Assembly (NCBI RefSeq): GCF_030297555.1
Contig: NZ_AP028136.1
Coordinates: 992,001-1,056,000 of the forward strand
From: Polynucleobacter sp. HIN5
GTDB lineage: Bacteria; Pseudomonadota; Gammaproteobacteria; Burkholderiales; Burkholderiaceae
DNA: 64,000 nucleotides
Direction: 5' to 3'
Shown piece after piece: positions 1 through 9,515 of the stretch (the stretch's first letter is position 1; each line of letters begins with the position of its first letter). Both the position numbers and the translations under genes were made by a program. Below the pieces are notes generated by a model. The model did not search any database and had not been told where the DNA came from. It saw only the letters and a list, made by a program, of their open reading frames with translations.

Positions 1-150
1 CAGTTCCGTGTCGCTTGCCCTTGGCGCTTCAAGCAATTGAGCACTTGGAAGACCAAGAACTAAATCACGCAGCATTTTGTACTTCGCCATTGGAAACCGG
101 TGCCCTGTGGGCAACGGGAGCACAAAGTGATCGCTGTAGTAGGCTTTCAA
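1..150 (-). CDS. Histone deacetylase family protein, N-terminal fragment (runs off the window)
   Basis: On the minus strand 50 codons read from a TTG at 150 to the window edge. They contain the segment HFVLPLPTGHRFPMAKY followed by residues like KMLRDLVLG and LLEAPRASDTEL. This matches the start of bacterial class-II-like histone deacetylase or acetoin-utilisation-type hydrolases, which open with a short strand, then GHRFPMxKY, then an EAPxASDxEL region. Such enzymes are zinc-dependent amidohydrolases acting on acetyl-lysine or acetyl-polyamines; the catalytic part lies outside the window. No ATG exists before codon 21, and an in-frame stop lies just upstream of the TTG, so TTG is the best start. 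The gene is divergent from the phasin gene. Family identity comes from the N-terminal motif only. Confidence 0.68.
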   Translation of the reverse strand, partial: MKAYYSDHFVLPLPTGHRFPMAKYKMLRDLVLGLPSAQLLEAPRASDTEL

Positions 151-215
151 GGAATCTAAGGTTTATTGTATAAGTATTTGATTATATTGGATTATTCATA
201 CTAATTTCACGAGCA

Positions 216-244
216 ATGATTGATGTTGCATCGCAACAAATCAT
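216..244. promoter_or_regulatory. Palindromic operator candidate (PhaR-like) over the phasin -35
   Basis: A perfect inverted repeat TGTTGC-ATC-GCAACA lies at 224-238. It is flanked by outer arms ATGATT (216-221) and AATCAT (239-244). The core TGC-N3-GCA resembles the TGC-rich PhaR sites described for phasin promoters. It overlaps the proposed -35 of the phasin promoter, as expected for repression. The assignment to PhaR is inference. Confidence 0.5.
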
Positions 245-254
245 CCTCTATAAT
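226..254 (+). promoter_or_regulatory. Sigma-70 promoter of the phasin gene
   Basis: A perfect -10 TATAAT lies at 249-254. A weak -35 TTGCAT lies at 226-231, with a 17-bp spacer. Transcription would start near 261, giving a leader of about 47 nt. The palindrome at 224-238 covers the -35. Confidence 0.6.
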
Positions 255-307
255 TAGCAATAAGATGACTATAAATTGTCACCCCCATTTAACCGAAGGA
301 GTCCATG

Positions 308-868
308 ATGAACTTAACCCCTGAACAAATTGCGGCCGCCCAAAAGGCCAACCTGGAGACCCTTGCCGGTCTTACCAACCAAGCCCTCAAAAGCGTTGAG
401 AAACTTGTTGAGCTGAACATGCAAATCGCCAAAAACAGTTTGAGCGAGAGCATGAGCAATGCCAAGAAAGCACTCGAGGTGCGCGACGTCCAGCAACTCA
501 TTACCCAGCAAGCTGAAATGATTCAGCCAATGGCCGAGCGTATGATGAACTACGGTCGTGATCTCTATGAGATTGCACAAGATAGCTCCCATGCTTTTAC
601 CAAAACTGCGGAAGCAGAGTTCGCTGCTAATCAGAAAAAATTGCAATCCATGGTAGATGAGTGGACCAAAAACGCTCCAGCTGGTTCCGATGCTGCTGTA
701 CAAATGATGAAGCAAGCGATCGCAGCGGCAAATAATAGTTATGAGACCAGCCAAAAGGCCATTAAGCACGCTATGGAAGTTGCTCAAGCCAATATGCAAA
801 ATGCAGCCGATACTGTGACCAAAGCGGCTAGCAAGGCAGCGAAGGCTGCTAAGAAGTCATCTGAGTAA
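308..868 (+). CDS. phaP: Phasin family protein (PHB granule-associated)
   Basis: This is a small amphipathic helical protein of 186 residues. It opens [19 protein letters not shown], the usual start of betaproteobacterial phasins, and is rich in Ala, Lys and Gln with no signal peptide. The C-terminus is an Ala/Lys tail ([14 protein letters not shown]). Phasins coat cytoplasmic polyhydroxybutyrate granules and control their number and size. The ATG at 308 is preferred over the one at 305 because AAGGAG at 296-301 is then 6 nt away. It stands alone, with a promoter upstream and a strong terminator downstream, so it is probably monocistronic. No PHB synthase or PhaR gene is in the window. Confidence 0.9.
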   Translation: MNLTPEQIAAAQKANLETLAGLTNQALKSVEKLVELNMQIAKNSLSESMSNAKKALEVRDVQQLITQQAEMIQPMAERMMNYGRDLYEIAQDSSHAFTKTAEAEFAANQKKLQSMVDEWTKNAPAGSDAAVQMMKQAIAAANNSYETSQKAIKHAMEVAQANMQNAADTVTKAASKAAKAAKKSSE

Positions 869-888
869 TTCACAGAACGCATGAAGTC

Positions 889-914
889 AAAACCCCGCTA
901 CGGCGGGGTTTTTT
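889..914. terminator. Bidirectional rho-independent terminator (phasin / pdh operon)
   Basis: A perfect 8-bp stem AACCCCGC (891-898) / GCGGGGTT (903-910) has a TACG loop and is followed by a T-run on the plus strand. Read on the minus strand the same hairpin is followed by TTTT, so it can also end the pdh operon transcript. Confidence 0.9.
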
Positions 915-949
915 CTTGGGACCCAAGAATAGTAAATCTTTTATGTGCG

Positions 950-2731
950 TTACTTCTTCTTGGCAGGAGGTAAGTCGGTGCATGATCCATGGTGAGCTTC
1001 TGCTGCCAATCCCACAGATTCTCCAAGAGTTGGATGAGGATGAATGGTCTTACCAATATCGACCGAGTCGGCTCCCATCTCAATTGCTAAACACACCTCG
1101 CCAATCAGGTCACCCGCATTGGTTCCCACAATCCCTCCACCAATAATGCGGTGGGTGTTGGCATCAAAGAGTAATTTAGTAAAGCCTTCGTCACGACCAT
1201 TGGCAATCGCTCGTCCACTGGCTGCCCATGGGAATAAACCTTTCTCATAGGCAATACCTTGTGCCTTGCACTGCTCCTCGGTAAGACCAGCCCACGCCAC
1301 CTCTGGATCGGTATAGGCTACCGACGGAATTTGCTTAGCATCAAAATAGGATTTCTGACCGGCTGCTGCTTCTGCTGCAACATGGCCTTCGTGCACAGCC
1401 TTGTGCGCCAACATGGGTTGCCCAACAATATCGCCGATCGCAAAGATATTGGCTACATTGGTTCGCATTTGCGTATCTACAGGAATAAATCCGCGCTCAT
1501 CAACCTGCACACCAGCAGAACCTGCATCAATCTTCTTGCCATTGGGGGTGCGACCCACTGCTACTAACACAAGGTCGTAACGTTGTGGGCTACCTGGTGA
1601 CTTTTCACCCTCAAAATAAACCTCGATGCCATCTGGCTTGGCTTCTGCGCGAACCGCACGAGTTTTAAGCATGATGTGGTCGAAGCGATGTGCATTCATC
1701 TTCTCCCAAACGCGCTCGAGATCGCGATCAGCACCAGCCATCAAGCCATCCATCATCTCAACAATATCGATGCGTGAGCCCAGTGCACTATAGACGGTAG
1801 CCATCTCCAAACCAATGATGCCGCCACCAATCACCAACATGCGCTTCGGAATACTCTTCAATAGCAATGCGCCCGTGCTATCCACCACGCGGGGATCCTT
1901 GGGCATAAAGGGCAAAGCGATTGGTTGACTACCAGCCGCAATAATGGCTTTCTGAAAACGGATCACTTCTTTCTGACCCGATAGATCTTGTCCGCTGCCT
2001 GTGCATAAATCGACCTCAACATGATGCGCATCCAAAAAACGTCCGAGACCTCTCACGACATTGACCTTGCGCATCTTGGCCATGCCCGCTAAGCCACCGG
2101 TTAACTTGGCAATCACACCCTCTTTGTGTTGGCGCAATTGATCGAGATTAATTTTGGGAGGTGCAAATTCAATGCCATGCTTGGCCATATGCTTCACCTC
2201 ATCCATCACGGCTGCGGTATGCAAAAGTGCTTTGGATGGAATACAACCGACATTCAGACAAACGCCACCAAGGGTTGGATAACGCTCGACCAAAATGACA
2301 TTGGCACCGAGGTCTGCGCTACGAAATGCCGCACTATAGCCACCGGGGCCCGCACCTAACACGAGCACCTCGCATTCATGCTGCACTTTCCCCTGATACG
2401 CGCCTGCTGGAACCGGAATCGCCGCCGGTGGCGCTAGTGGTGCTGGCGGTGCAGTTGATTTTGTAGTCGCAGGAGAGGCCGATGAAGCCGCACCCGATAC
2501 CTCAAGCTGCCCAATCATAGAGCCCTTGCCCACCTTATCGCCCACTTTCACCGCAAGGCTCGTAACGATACCTGCCTGATCCGCGGGAACCTCCATGGTG
2601 GCCTTATCGGATTCCAGAACAATCAGAGGCTGCTCTTTCTCAATGGCATCGCCGACCTTCACTAAAACCTCAATGACCGGTACGTCCGAGTAATCGCCAA
2701 TATCTGGCACTACGATCGCATGTTGACTCAT
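950..2731 (-). CDS. lpdA: Dihydrolipoyl dehydrogenase (E3) with N-terminal lipoyl domain
   Basis: This is the E3 component of pyruvate dehydrogenase. It reoxidises dihydrolipoamide with FAD and NAD+. Residues 1 to about 75 form a lipoyl domain with the lysine motif ESDKATMEVP. An Ala/Pro linker follows, then the FAD-binding start LVLGAGPGGYSAAF, the redox disulfide GGVCLNVGCIPSK near residues 150-165, an NAD domain, and the C-terminal HPHPTLGE motif with the catalytic His. At about 593 residues it is longer than plain E3 (about 475) because of the lipoyl domain, an architecture known in Neisseria and Burkholderiales. ATG at 2731 has AGGAG 6 nt upstream; a GTG at 2734 is less likely. Last gene of aceE-aceF-lpdA. 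Confidence 0.97.
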   Translation of the reverse strand: MSQHAIVVPDIGDYSDVPVIEVLVKVGDAIEKEQPLIVLESDKATMEVPADQAGIVTSLAVKVGDKVGKGSMIGQLEVSGAASSASPATTKSTAPPAPLAPPAAIPVPAGAYQGKVQHECEVLVLGAGPGGYSAAFRSADLGANVILVERYPTLGGVCLNVGCIPSKALLHTAAVMDEVKHMAKHGIEFAPPKINLDQLRQHKEGVIAKLTGGLAGMAKMRKVNVVRGLGRFLDAHHVEVDLCTGSGQDLSGQKEVIRFQKAIIAAGSQPIALPFMPKDPRVVDSTGALLLKSIPKRMLVIGGGIIGLEMATVYSALGSRIDIVEMMDGLMAGADRDLERVWEKMNAHRFDHIMLKTRAVRAEAKPDGIEVYFEGEKSPGSPQRYDLVLVAVGRTPNGKKIDAGSAGVQVDERGFIPVDTQMRTNVANIFAIGDIVGQPMLAHKAVHEGHVAAEAAAGQKSYFDAKQIPSVAYTDPEVAWAGLTEEQCKAQGIAYEKGLFPWAASGRAIANGRDEGFTKLLFDANTHRIIGGGIVGTNAGDLIGEVCLAIEMGADSVDIGKTIHPHPTLGESVGLAAEAHHGSCTDLPPAKKK

Positions 2732-2740
2732 CACCCTCTC

Positions 2741-4051
2741 CTACAAAACAGCACGACGGAAGTCGGCGAGTAACTGCGAAATGTAAACATTAAACCGTGT
2801 GGCTAATGCACCATCAATCACCCGATGATCCGCTGTGAGTGATAAAGGGCAGATTAATCGCGGCACAAATGCTTTGCCATCCCAAACCGGTTTCATAACA
2901 GCTTTACTAACGCCCAAAATCGCTACCTCAGGAGCATTAATGATGGGTGCAAAGTAGGTACCACCAATGCCACCCAAGGAGGAAATCGTGAAACTAGCCC
3001 CTTGCATCTGCTCAGGCTTTAATTTGCCTTCACGCGCAAGCGCTGCGAGTTCTGCGGTTTCTCTGGCAATCTCGAAGATCCCTTTTTGATCCGCATTACG
3101 AATCACCGGTACAACCAGACCATTGGGGGTGTCGGCAGCGAAGGCAATATGGAAATACTTTTTGAGAACGAGATCATCACCATCGAGCGAAGCATTGAAC
3201 TCAGGGTACTTTTTCAATGCGGCTACGGAAGCCTTAATCAAGAATGCGAGCATCGTAATTTTGCTACCCTGCTTCTCGTTCTCTTTATTGGTCTGGACTC
3301 TAAATGCCTCAAGGTCAGTAATATCAGCATCCTCATGATAGGTGACCGCCGGAATCATGACCCAGTTCCGCGCCAGATTGGCGGCTGATAGTTTCTTGAT
3401 TCGGGAGAGCGGTTGACGCTCAGTCTCACCAAATTTACTGAAGTCAACCTTAGGCCATGGCAGAAGATTGAGGCCTCCTAAGCTGCCGCCTGGGCTTTGA
3501 CTTGCAGGCGCACCTGCTCCGGTCATCACGGATTTAACGAAAGCCTGCACATCCTCTTGCGAAATACGCCCTTTGGGGCCTGTGCCTTTGACCTGTGCAA
3601 TCGTCACGCCCAACTCACGGGCAAACTTACGAACCGATGGGCTGGCATGACTTGCGCCATCAATTGAACTTACTGGCTCAGCTCGCACAGGAGTGACAGC
3701 AGGTATTGCTACTGGCGGGGGTGTTGGTGTGGATGCCACAGGTGCTGGGGTTACAGGTGCAACTTGCGCTGCTGGAGCTGCAGAGGGAGCAGGAGCAGAC
3801 GCACTCGCTTCACTTGCTTCCAATAAAAGCACGACACCACCTTCCGAGATGTTGTCTCCCACCTTAACCTTGACCTCTTTCACAACTCCTGCATGCGAAG
3901 ATGGCACATCCATGGTGGCCTTGTCGGACTCGAGCGTGATAAGGGATTGCTCTTTCTCAACGCGATCACCTGGTTTGATATGCACCTCAATAACCGGCAC
4001 ATCCTGATAGTCCCCAATATCAGGGACCTTGATTTCAAGTAATTGACTCAT
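2741..4051 (-). CDS. aceF: Pyruvate dehydrogenase E2, dihydrolipoyllysine acetyltransferase
   Basis: E2 core of the pyruvate dehydrogenase complex, which transfers acetyl from lipoyl to CoA. Residues 1-75 are a single lipoyl domain (ESDKATMDVP). A long Ala/Pro/Val linker follows, then a peripheral subunit-binding domain near 135-170 (ASPSVRKFARELGV, GTGPKGRI). The catalytic domain runs from about 200 to 436 and carries the DHRVIDGA version of the HxxxDG active-site motif. Only one lipoyl domain is present, against three in E. coli; a further one sits on E3. The stop lies 9 bp before the lpdA ATG and the start 7 bp after the aceE stop, so the three genes form one operon. Confidence 0.97.
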   Translation of the reverse strand: MSQLLEIKVPDIGDYQDVPVIEVHIKPGDRVEKEQSLITLESDKATMDVPSSHAGVVKEVKVKVGDNISEGGVVLLLEASEASASAPAPSAAPAAQVAPVTPAPVASTPTPPPVAIPAVTPVRAEPVSSIDGASHASPSVRKFARELGVTIAQVKGTGPKGRISQEDVQAFVKSVMTGAGAPASQSPGGSLGGLNLLPWPKVDFSKFGETERQPLSRIKKLSAANLARNWVMIPAVTYHEDADITDLEAFRVQTNKENEKQGSKITMLAFLIKASVAALKKYPEFNASLDGDDLVLKKYFHIAFAADTPNGLVVPVIRNADQKGIFEIARETAELAALAREGKLKPEQMQGASFTISSLGGIGGTYFAPIINAPEVAILGVSKAVMKPVWDGKAFVPRLICPLSLTADHRVIDGALATRFNVYISQLLADFRRAVL

Positions 4052-4058
4052 GATGGCC

Positions 4059-6755
4059 TTACATCGTCATGGGGTTAGGTTTATTGGGATCGATTTGGTA
4101 CTTGGCGATCGCTTGCGCAACTTTGCTACGATCAATCTTCCCATCGTCGGCTAAGGCCTTGAGTGCAGCAACCGTAACCCAGCGGCGATCCACCTCAAAG
4201 AAGTGACGCAGTTGCTCGCGCGTATCCGAACGACCAAAGCCATCGGTTCCCAATACCTCATAACGACGACCCAGATTCTGCATCGCTGGACGAATCTGCT
4301 CGGCAAACAAGCGCATGTAGTCGGTGGCAGCAATCACCGGACCCTGACTCTCTTTCAGTAAGCGCTCGACATGCGATAACTTAGGTGTGGCAGTTGGGTT
4401 GAGCAAATTACTACGATTGGTTTCATTCCAATCCCGCCCAAGTTCGTTCATGCTGGGGCAACCCCATAGATCGGAGGCAATTCCCCAATCTTGGTTTAAC
4501 AGTTCTGCGGCAGCAATCACTTCGCGGAAGATGGTGCCACTGCCGAGCAATTGAACGCGTAATGCATTTTTTGCATCACCCATCGATTGCAACTTGTACA
4601 TTCCCTTGATGATGTCTTGCTCAGCACCCTTAGGCATCGCTGGGTGGGCATAGTTTTCATTCATTAAGGTGATGTAGTAATAGACATCCTCTTGCTCGGT
4701 CAGCATGCGACGCATTCCATCCTGAATCACAACCGCCAACTCAAATGCAAACGTTGGGTCATAGCTCACGCAGTTCGGCACGGCTGCCGCCCAGATCTGG
4801 CTATGGCCATCCTCGTGTTGCAAGCCTTCACCGTTTAGAGTCGTGCGACCGGCAGTACCGCCTAACAGGAAACCGCGACTGCGCATATCCCCGGCAGCCC
4901 ATGCTAAATCACCAATGCGCTGGAAGCCGAACATGGAATAGAAAATGTAGAACGGTAACATCGGCACGCCGTGGGTGGAATACGATGTCGCGGCTGCAAT
5001 CCAATCGCACATGCCACCTGCTTCGTTAATACCCTCTTGCAGAATTTGTCCAGCTTTATCTTCTTTGTAGAACATCAACTGATCGTGATCTTCTGGGGTG
5101 TAAAGCTGTCCCAGTTGATTCCAGATACCCAGTTGGCGGAACATACCTTCCATACCAAAGGTACGTGACTCGTCAGGTACGATGGGCACAACCCGGCGAC
5201 CAATGGTCTTATCACGCACGACCGTATTCAACAGACGCACAAAGGCCATGGTGGTCGAGATCTCGCGTCCTTCAGTCGTTGCCTCTAAAAGAGGTGAGAA
5301 GGCATCGAGCGCAGGAACTGGCAAGCTCTCGGCTTTAGTTCGGCGTTGCGGTAGATAGCCACCCAGCTCCATCCGTCGTGTCCGCATGTATTCGAGTTCA
5401 GGACTGCCCTCAGGGAACTTTACAAAGGGCATATCGGCCAATTGATCGTCGCTTACCGGAATCTCAAAGCGATCCCTAAAGCGCACCACATCGTCATGGC
5501 TCATCTTCTTCGCTTGGTGAGCAATGTTCATGCCCTCACCCGAGCCGCCCATGCCATAGCCTTTAATGGTTTTCGCCAAAATGACAGTTGGCTGACCGCG
5601 ATGGCTTACTGCCGAATGAAATGCAGCATAAACTTTATGGGGATCATGGCCACCACGGTTGAGGTTCCAAATATCTTCGTCACTCCAGTCAGCCACTAAG
5701 GCTTTTAGTTCTGGGGTATTAAATACCTTCTCACGCACATAGGCACCATTTTTGGCTTTCATGGTCTGGTATTCACCATCCACAATCTCACCCAAGCGTT
5801 GCATCAAGATGCCATTCTTATCGCGAGCAAAGAGCGCATCCCAATGACCACCCCAAACCACTTTGATGACATTCCATCCAGCGCCTCGGAACTCACTCTC
5901 GAGTTCCTGAATAATCTTGCCGTTGCCACGAACGGGTCCATCTAAGCGCTGCAGGTTGCAGTTCACCACAAAAATCAAGTTGTCGAGTTTCTCGCGGCCC
6001 GCCATACCAATAGCACCAAGCGACTCGGGTTCATCGGTTTCACCATCGCCCAAGAAAGCCCACACCTTACGACCTTCGGTCTTGGCAAAACCCCGATCCT
6101 CGAGGTAACGCATAAAGCGTGCTTGATAAATGGCCATGATGGGACCTAGGCCCATCGATACCGTGGGGAACTGCCAGAAGTCAGGCATTAACCAAGGATG
6201 GGGGTAGCTTGAGATCCCCTTACCATCCACCTCTTGGCGGAAGTTATTCAGCTGCTCATCGCTTAGACGGCCCAACATATAGGCACGTGCATACACACCG
6301 GGTGCCGAGTGTCCCTGTACGAAGATTAAATCGCCGCCATGCTGTTCGGACGGCGCATGCCAGAAGTGGTTGTATCCCACGTCATACAAAGTAGCAGCCG
6401 ATTGGAAGGAAGAGATATGCCCACCAACATTCGTGTTCTTGTTCGCACGCAGTACCATTGCCATGGCATTCCACCGAGTAAAGGATCGAATACGATGCTC
6501 AATGTTTTGATCTCCAGGGATCCGCGCTTGGATTTCTACCGGAATCGTATTGATATAGGGTGTTTCGGCATGAAAGGGTTGATCAACACCATTCACACGG
6601 GCATGCGCAATTTGTTGATCAATCAAATACGCGGCACGGTCAGTACCCTCATGCTTGATCACGCCATCGAGTGCCTCTAACCACTCTTTGGTTTCAACTG
6701 GATCCACATCCAATTGATTCATTTGACCTGCCACTTGCTCGGGTACAGCTGCCAT
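4059..6755 (-). CDS. aceE: Pyruvate dehydrogenase E1 component, homodimeric type
   Basis: Thiamine-diphosphate-dependent decarboxylase of the pyruvate dehydrogenase complex. It decarboxylates pyruvate and acetylates the E2 lipoyl group. The 898-residue length is normal for the homodimeric AceE type (about 890). The ThDP motif appears as GDGETDEPES followed by NCNLQRLDGPVRGN. A transketolase-like central and C-terminal region with a GEGLQHEDGHS loop follows. The start ATG has GGAGG 7 nt upstream. It is the first gene of the pdh operon and is divergent from a sensor kinase gene; a good promoter lies at 6808-6836. Confidence 0.98.
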   Translation of the reverse strand: MAAVPEQVAGQMNQLDVDPVETKEWLEALDGVIKHEGTDRAAYLIDQQIAHARVNGVDQPFHAETPYINTIPVEIQARIPGDQNIEHRIRSFTRWNAMAMVLRANKNTNVGGHISSFQSAATLYDVGYNHFWHAPSEQHGGDLIFVQGHSAPGVYARAYMLGRLSDEQLNNFRQEVDGKGISSYPHPWLMPDFWQFPTVSMGLGPIMAIYQARFMRYLEDRGFAKTEGRKVWAFLGDGETDEPESLGAIGMAGREKLDNLIFVVNCNLQRLDGPVRGNGKIIQELESEFRGAGWNVIKVVWGGHWDALFARDKNGILMQRLGEIVDGEYQTMKAKNGAYVREKVFNTPELKALVADWSDEDIWNLNRGGHDPHKVYAAFHSAVSHRGQPTVILAKTIKGYGMGGSGEGMNIAHQAKKMSHDDVVRFRDRFEIPVSDDQLADMPFVKFPEGSPELEYMRTRRMELGGYLPQRRTKAESLPVPALDAFSPLLEATTEGREISTTMAFVRLLNTVVRDKTIGRRVVPIVPDESRTFGMEGMFRQLGIWNQLGQLYTPEDHDQLMFYKEDKAGQILQEGINEAGGMCDWIAAATSYSTHGVPMLPFYIFYSMFGFQRIGDLAWAAGDMRSRGFLLGGTAGRTTLNGEGLQHEDGHSQIWAAAVPNCVSYDPTFAFELAVVIQDGMRRMLTEQEDVYYYITLMNENYAHPAMPKGAEQDIIKGMYKLQSMGDAKNALRVQLLGSGTIFREVIAAAELLNQDWGIASDLWGCPSMNELGRDWNETNRSNLLNPTATPKLSHVERLLKESQGPVIAATDYMRLFAEQIRPAMQNLGRRYEVLGTDGFGRSDTREQLRHFFEVDRRWVTVAALKALADDGKIDRSKVAQAIAKYQIDPNKPNPMTM

Positions 6756-6807
6756 GGTTTGCCTCCGTTTTATCTGTTACGAGGGATTGTGTCCCCCTAC
6801 ACCTAAT

Positions 6808-6836
6808 ATTTTAAGAATAGGTAACGATTGTGACAA
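6808..6836 (-). promoter_or_regulatory. Sigma-70 promoter of the pdh operon
   Basis: On the minus strand, -35 TTGTCA (6836-6831) and -10 TAAAAT (6813-6808) are separated by exactly 17 bp. The start point would be near 6801, giving a leader of about 45 nt that ends in GGAGG before aceE. Confidence 0.65.
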
Positions 6837-6938
6837 TTAATTTTCCACATTCCGGTAATCTTTATCACTATATGGAATAATATTGCGGTGCAAAGCCCTT
6901 TATATTAAGAGCTTCCACTAAATAGAAAGACCCTAAGA

Positions 6939-9515
6939 TTGGCTACTGGGAATTCGTTACAAGTAAGGCTCTACGAAGCATTTAAACGGATGCCTTCGAT
7001 CCGGCGCTTTATTGGGTCGCGCCTGGTCTATACGCCGCTAATGGCGATCGTGATCTTTTTAGTGGTAATGGCCATCATTCTCGGAACGCTGCAAGTTCAA
7101 GAACGACAACAACAAGAGGGTTCCCTCTTTCGCGAATTAAGTTTGGTGAAGCAGCGGATTCAGCTGCGCTTTATCAACAACAGTGAAGCCTTGCAATCCT
7201 TTAGTCGTGATCTCGCCCAAACCCAAAACGATCGTGTAGCACGCGACAAGGTCTTAGCTCAAATCGAGTCCTTTATTTTAGGTAACCCCGAGATATTGCA
7301 GCTCATCTGGTTAAACGACAACGAGTGGCGACAATGGATGGTTCCTCCCCCTGCTCGCAATCATGAGTGGTTTGATAGTGTGCCCCAAGCGGCCGATATT
7401 GATCGTGAACTGAAGAAAGCTCTGTTCTTAAGTCGTGAGACCAATCGTCCCGCATATAGCCAGGTGATCAGTCTCACCGTTCCCAAAGATGACCCCATGA
7501 TGAGTGAGCGTCAATCGGTTTTTTGGGAGGTCATTTCAATCGTCAAAGATGGGGAAGCCACAGGCGCACTGGCAGTGATGTACTCCAGCCAAGGAATCTT
7601 GCAATACATTATTCCGCCCGAGCTCAAGAGCCAGCATCGTTACTCGTTAATCAGTAAAGATAACCGGGTGCTCGCCATCTCATCGGACCGCGATACACCG
7701 ACGCGCTCACTGAGTAATGAAACCAGCCTCGACTTTGGCGCCCTAGGTCCGAACATCATGCTCCGCGTCGATACCTACCCGCCACCGACCGACCTCACCT
7801 TTCGGATGCTCCTAGGGGTTGTGATTGGCTTGTCTGCCTTTGTGGTCTGGAGCTTATGGTCGGTTCTGAAACAGATGCAAGTGCGTCAACTCACCGAAGC
7901 CAACTTGCGTACCGAGAGTAGCTTTCGTAGGGTGCTGGAAGACTCCATGCCAGTTGGAATCCGGGCGCATGATATGGAGAAGCGTATTACTTATGTCAAT
8001 CGCTCATTCTCAGAAATGACGGGTTGGGCCCAGGAAGAATTACTCGGCTTAAAGCCACCCTTCCCATTTTGGCCAGCCGAGCTCCATGATGAGCTGATGG
8101 AAAAAATGGCTGGTGCGCTCGAAGGTAACATCAAGAGCGGAGTCGAAGGTACGATTCAGCGCAAAAATGGAACCCGAATTGCAACACGCACCTTTATCGC
8201 CCCATTAATTAATGACAAGGGCCAGCAAACCGGTTGGGTGACATCGGTAATTGATATCTCTGAACCGAAAAAGATTCGGGAAGAATTATCGGCCACTCAA
8301 GAACGCTTTGTAACGGTACTTGAGGGCTTGGATGCCGCGGTATCGGTGGTCTCCATTGAAACTGGCGAACTCCTCTTTGCCAATCGCTATTACCGTGAGC
8401 GCTTTGGCGATACTGCCAAGGGGCATATAGATCTGACGGGTCATGAAATGGATCCATCCTCAATCTTCCATTTTGAAGGTGATAACGTCGATGCCTTAGC
8501 AGGCTTGCCTGCCTTTGCCTTAAAGCAATCCAATGAGATTGAATCGGAGGAGATTCAGTTGCGTGGCGATACAACGCATTGGTATGAAGTGCGACGTCGT
8601 TATATTTCGTGGGTGGATGGCCACCTTGCACAGCTACTCATTGCAACTGACATAACTTTACGCAAGAACACCGAAGAGCTTGCCAGGCAACAAGAAGAAC
8701 GGATGCAATTTACGAGCCGCCTTACCACCATGGGTGAGATGGCCTCCTCGCTCGCACATGAGCTCAACCAGCCACTGTCTGCCATCTCGAACTATTGCAT
8801 GGGAATTGCCAAACGCCTATCGAGCACCCAAAACCCGCTCTCCAATGAGCTAGTTCCTGCATTAGAGAAAGCCAGCGACCAAGCCCATCGGGCAGGCACC
8901 ATCATTTCGCGCATTCGTAGCTTTGTAAAGCGCAGCGAGCCCCAAAGTAAGTTATGCAACATTGGTGACATCATCGCTGACTCTGTTGGCCTTGTTGAGA
9001 TTGAAGCGAATCGACACCGCCTCAAAATTGTCGCTGAAATAGCCCCTGATATTCCTCAGGTGGAGCTTGACCCTGTTCTGATTCAGCAGGTCTTGGTCAA
9101 TCTTCTGAAGAACTCCTTAGATAGTCTGCGCGAGGTCTACCCGCTATCTTCACGCTGGTCAGCCCCACCAGTGAAGATTAGCGCTGACCTTGAAACCAGT
9201 ACCTTTCCCAGTATGTTGCGGATTCGGGTAACGGATGCCGGGGCTGGCATCGCCGAATCGGTTCTCAACCGCATGTTTGAACCTTTCTTTAGTACCAAAT
9301 CCGACGGGATGGGCATGGGCCTGAATATTTGCCGCTCCATCATCGAGTCCCACCATGGTCGGCTCTGGGCCAAAAATCACATGGATACTGAGCACACCCG
9401 CTTGGTCGGCTGCACCTTTACAATTCTGTTACCGTTGGAATCTAGTCAAATAACAAAGACGTCAATAGGAAATAATAATGAACATGAGCAATCCACCGAA
9501 AACAACCCAGGCTGA
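6939..9515 (+). CDS. Membrane PAS sensor histidine kinase (FixL/DctS class)
   Basis: Two-component sensor. A first membrane segment lies at about residues 29-53. A periplasmic region to about 287 is followed by a second segment at 288-311. Two PAS domains follow (about 325-440 and 455-575), then the phospho-acceptor box SSLAHELNQPLSAI with His607, and a GHKL ATPase domain with LVNLLKNSLDSL and GMGMGLNICRSI. The class is that of FixL, DctS and TodS, which signal to FixJ/NarL regulators. TTG at 6939 gives the full ORF; ATG at 6990 would still precede the first membrane segment, and neither has a strong ribosome site. The 3' end overlaps the response regulator by 38 bp. The ligand is not deducible. 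Position opposite pdh suggests a carbon-source signal, which is inference. Confidence 0.92.
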   Translation: MATGNSLQVRLYEAFKRMPSIRRFIGSRLVYTPLMAIVIFLVVMAIILGTLQVQERQQQEGSLFRELSLVKQRIQLRFINNSEALQSFSRDLAQTQNDRVARDKVLAQIESFILGNPEILQLIWLNDNEWRQWMVPPPARNHEWFDSVPQAADIDRELKKALFLSRETNRPAYSQVISLTVPKDDPMMSERQSVFWEVISIVKDGEATGALAVMYSSQGILQYIIPPELKSQHRYSLISKDNRVLAISSDRDTPTRSLSNETSLDFGALGPNIMLRVDTYPPPTDLTFRMLLGVVIGLSAFVVWSLWSVLKQMQVRQLTEANLRTESSFRRVLEDSMPVGIRAHDMEKRITYVNRSFSEMTGWAQEELLGLKPPFPFWPAELHDELMEKMAGALEGNIKSGVEGTIQRKNGTRIATRTFIAPLINDKGQQTGWVTSVIDISEPKKIREELSATQERFVTVLEGLDAAVSVVSIETGELLFANRYYRERFGDTAKGHIDLTGHEMDPSSIFHFEGDNVDALAGLPAFALKQSNEIESEEIQLRGDTTHWYEVRRRYISWVDGHLAQLLIATDITLRKNTEELARQQEERMQFTSRLTTMGEMASSLAHELNQPLSAISNYCMGIAKRLSSTQNPLSNELVPALEKASDQAHRAGTIISRIRSFVKRSEPQSKLCNIGDIIADSVGLVEIEANRHRLKIVAEIAPDIPQVELDPVLIQQVLVNLLKNSLDSLREVYPLSSRWSAPPVKISADLETSTFPSMLRIRVTDAGAGIAESVLNRMFEPFFSTKSDGMGMGLNICRSIIESHHGRLWAKNHMDTEHTRLVGCTFTILLPLESSQITKTSIGNNNEHEQSTENNPG

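Noticed and set aside
101..113. TGCCC-TGT-GGGCA hairpin as a terminator
   Set aside because: No T-run follows, and it lies inside the histone-deacetylase coding sequence.
1..173. Plus-strand open frames ending at 63 and 173
   Set aside because: The minus strand of the same bases encodes a clear histone-deacetylase N-terminus, so these are shadows.
314..799. 161-codon antisense ORF within the phasin gene
   Set aside because: It is the complement of a well-recognised phasin; no promoter, ribosome site or family signal.
8209..8631. 140-codon antisense ORF in the sensor kinase
   Set aside because: Lies opposite conserved PAS coding sequence and has a low-complexity His/Pro/Arg composition.
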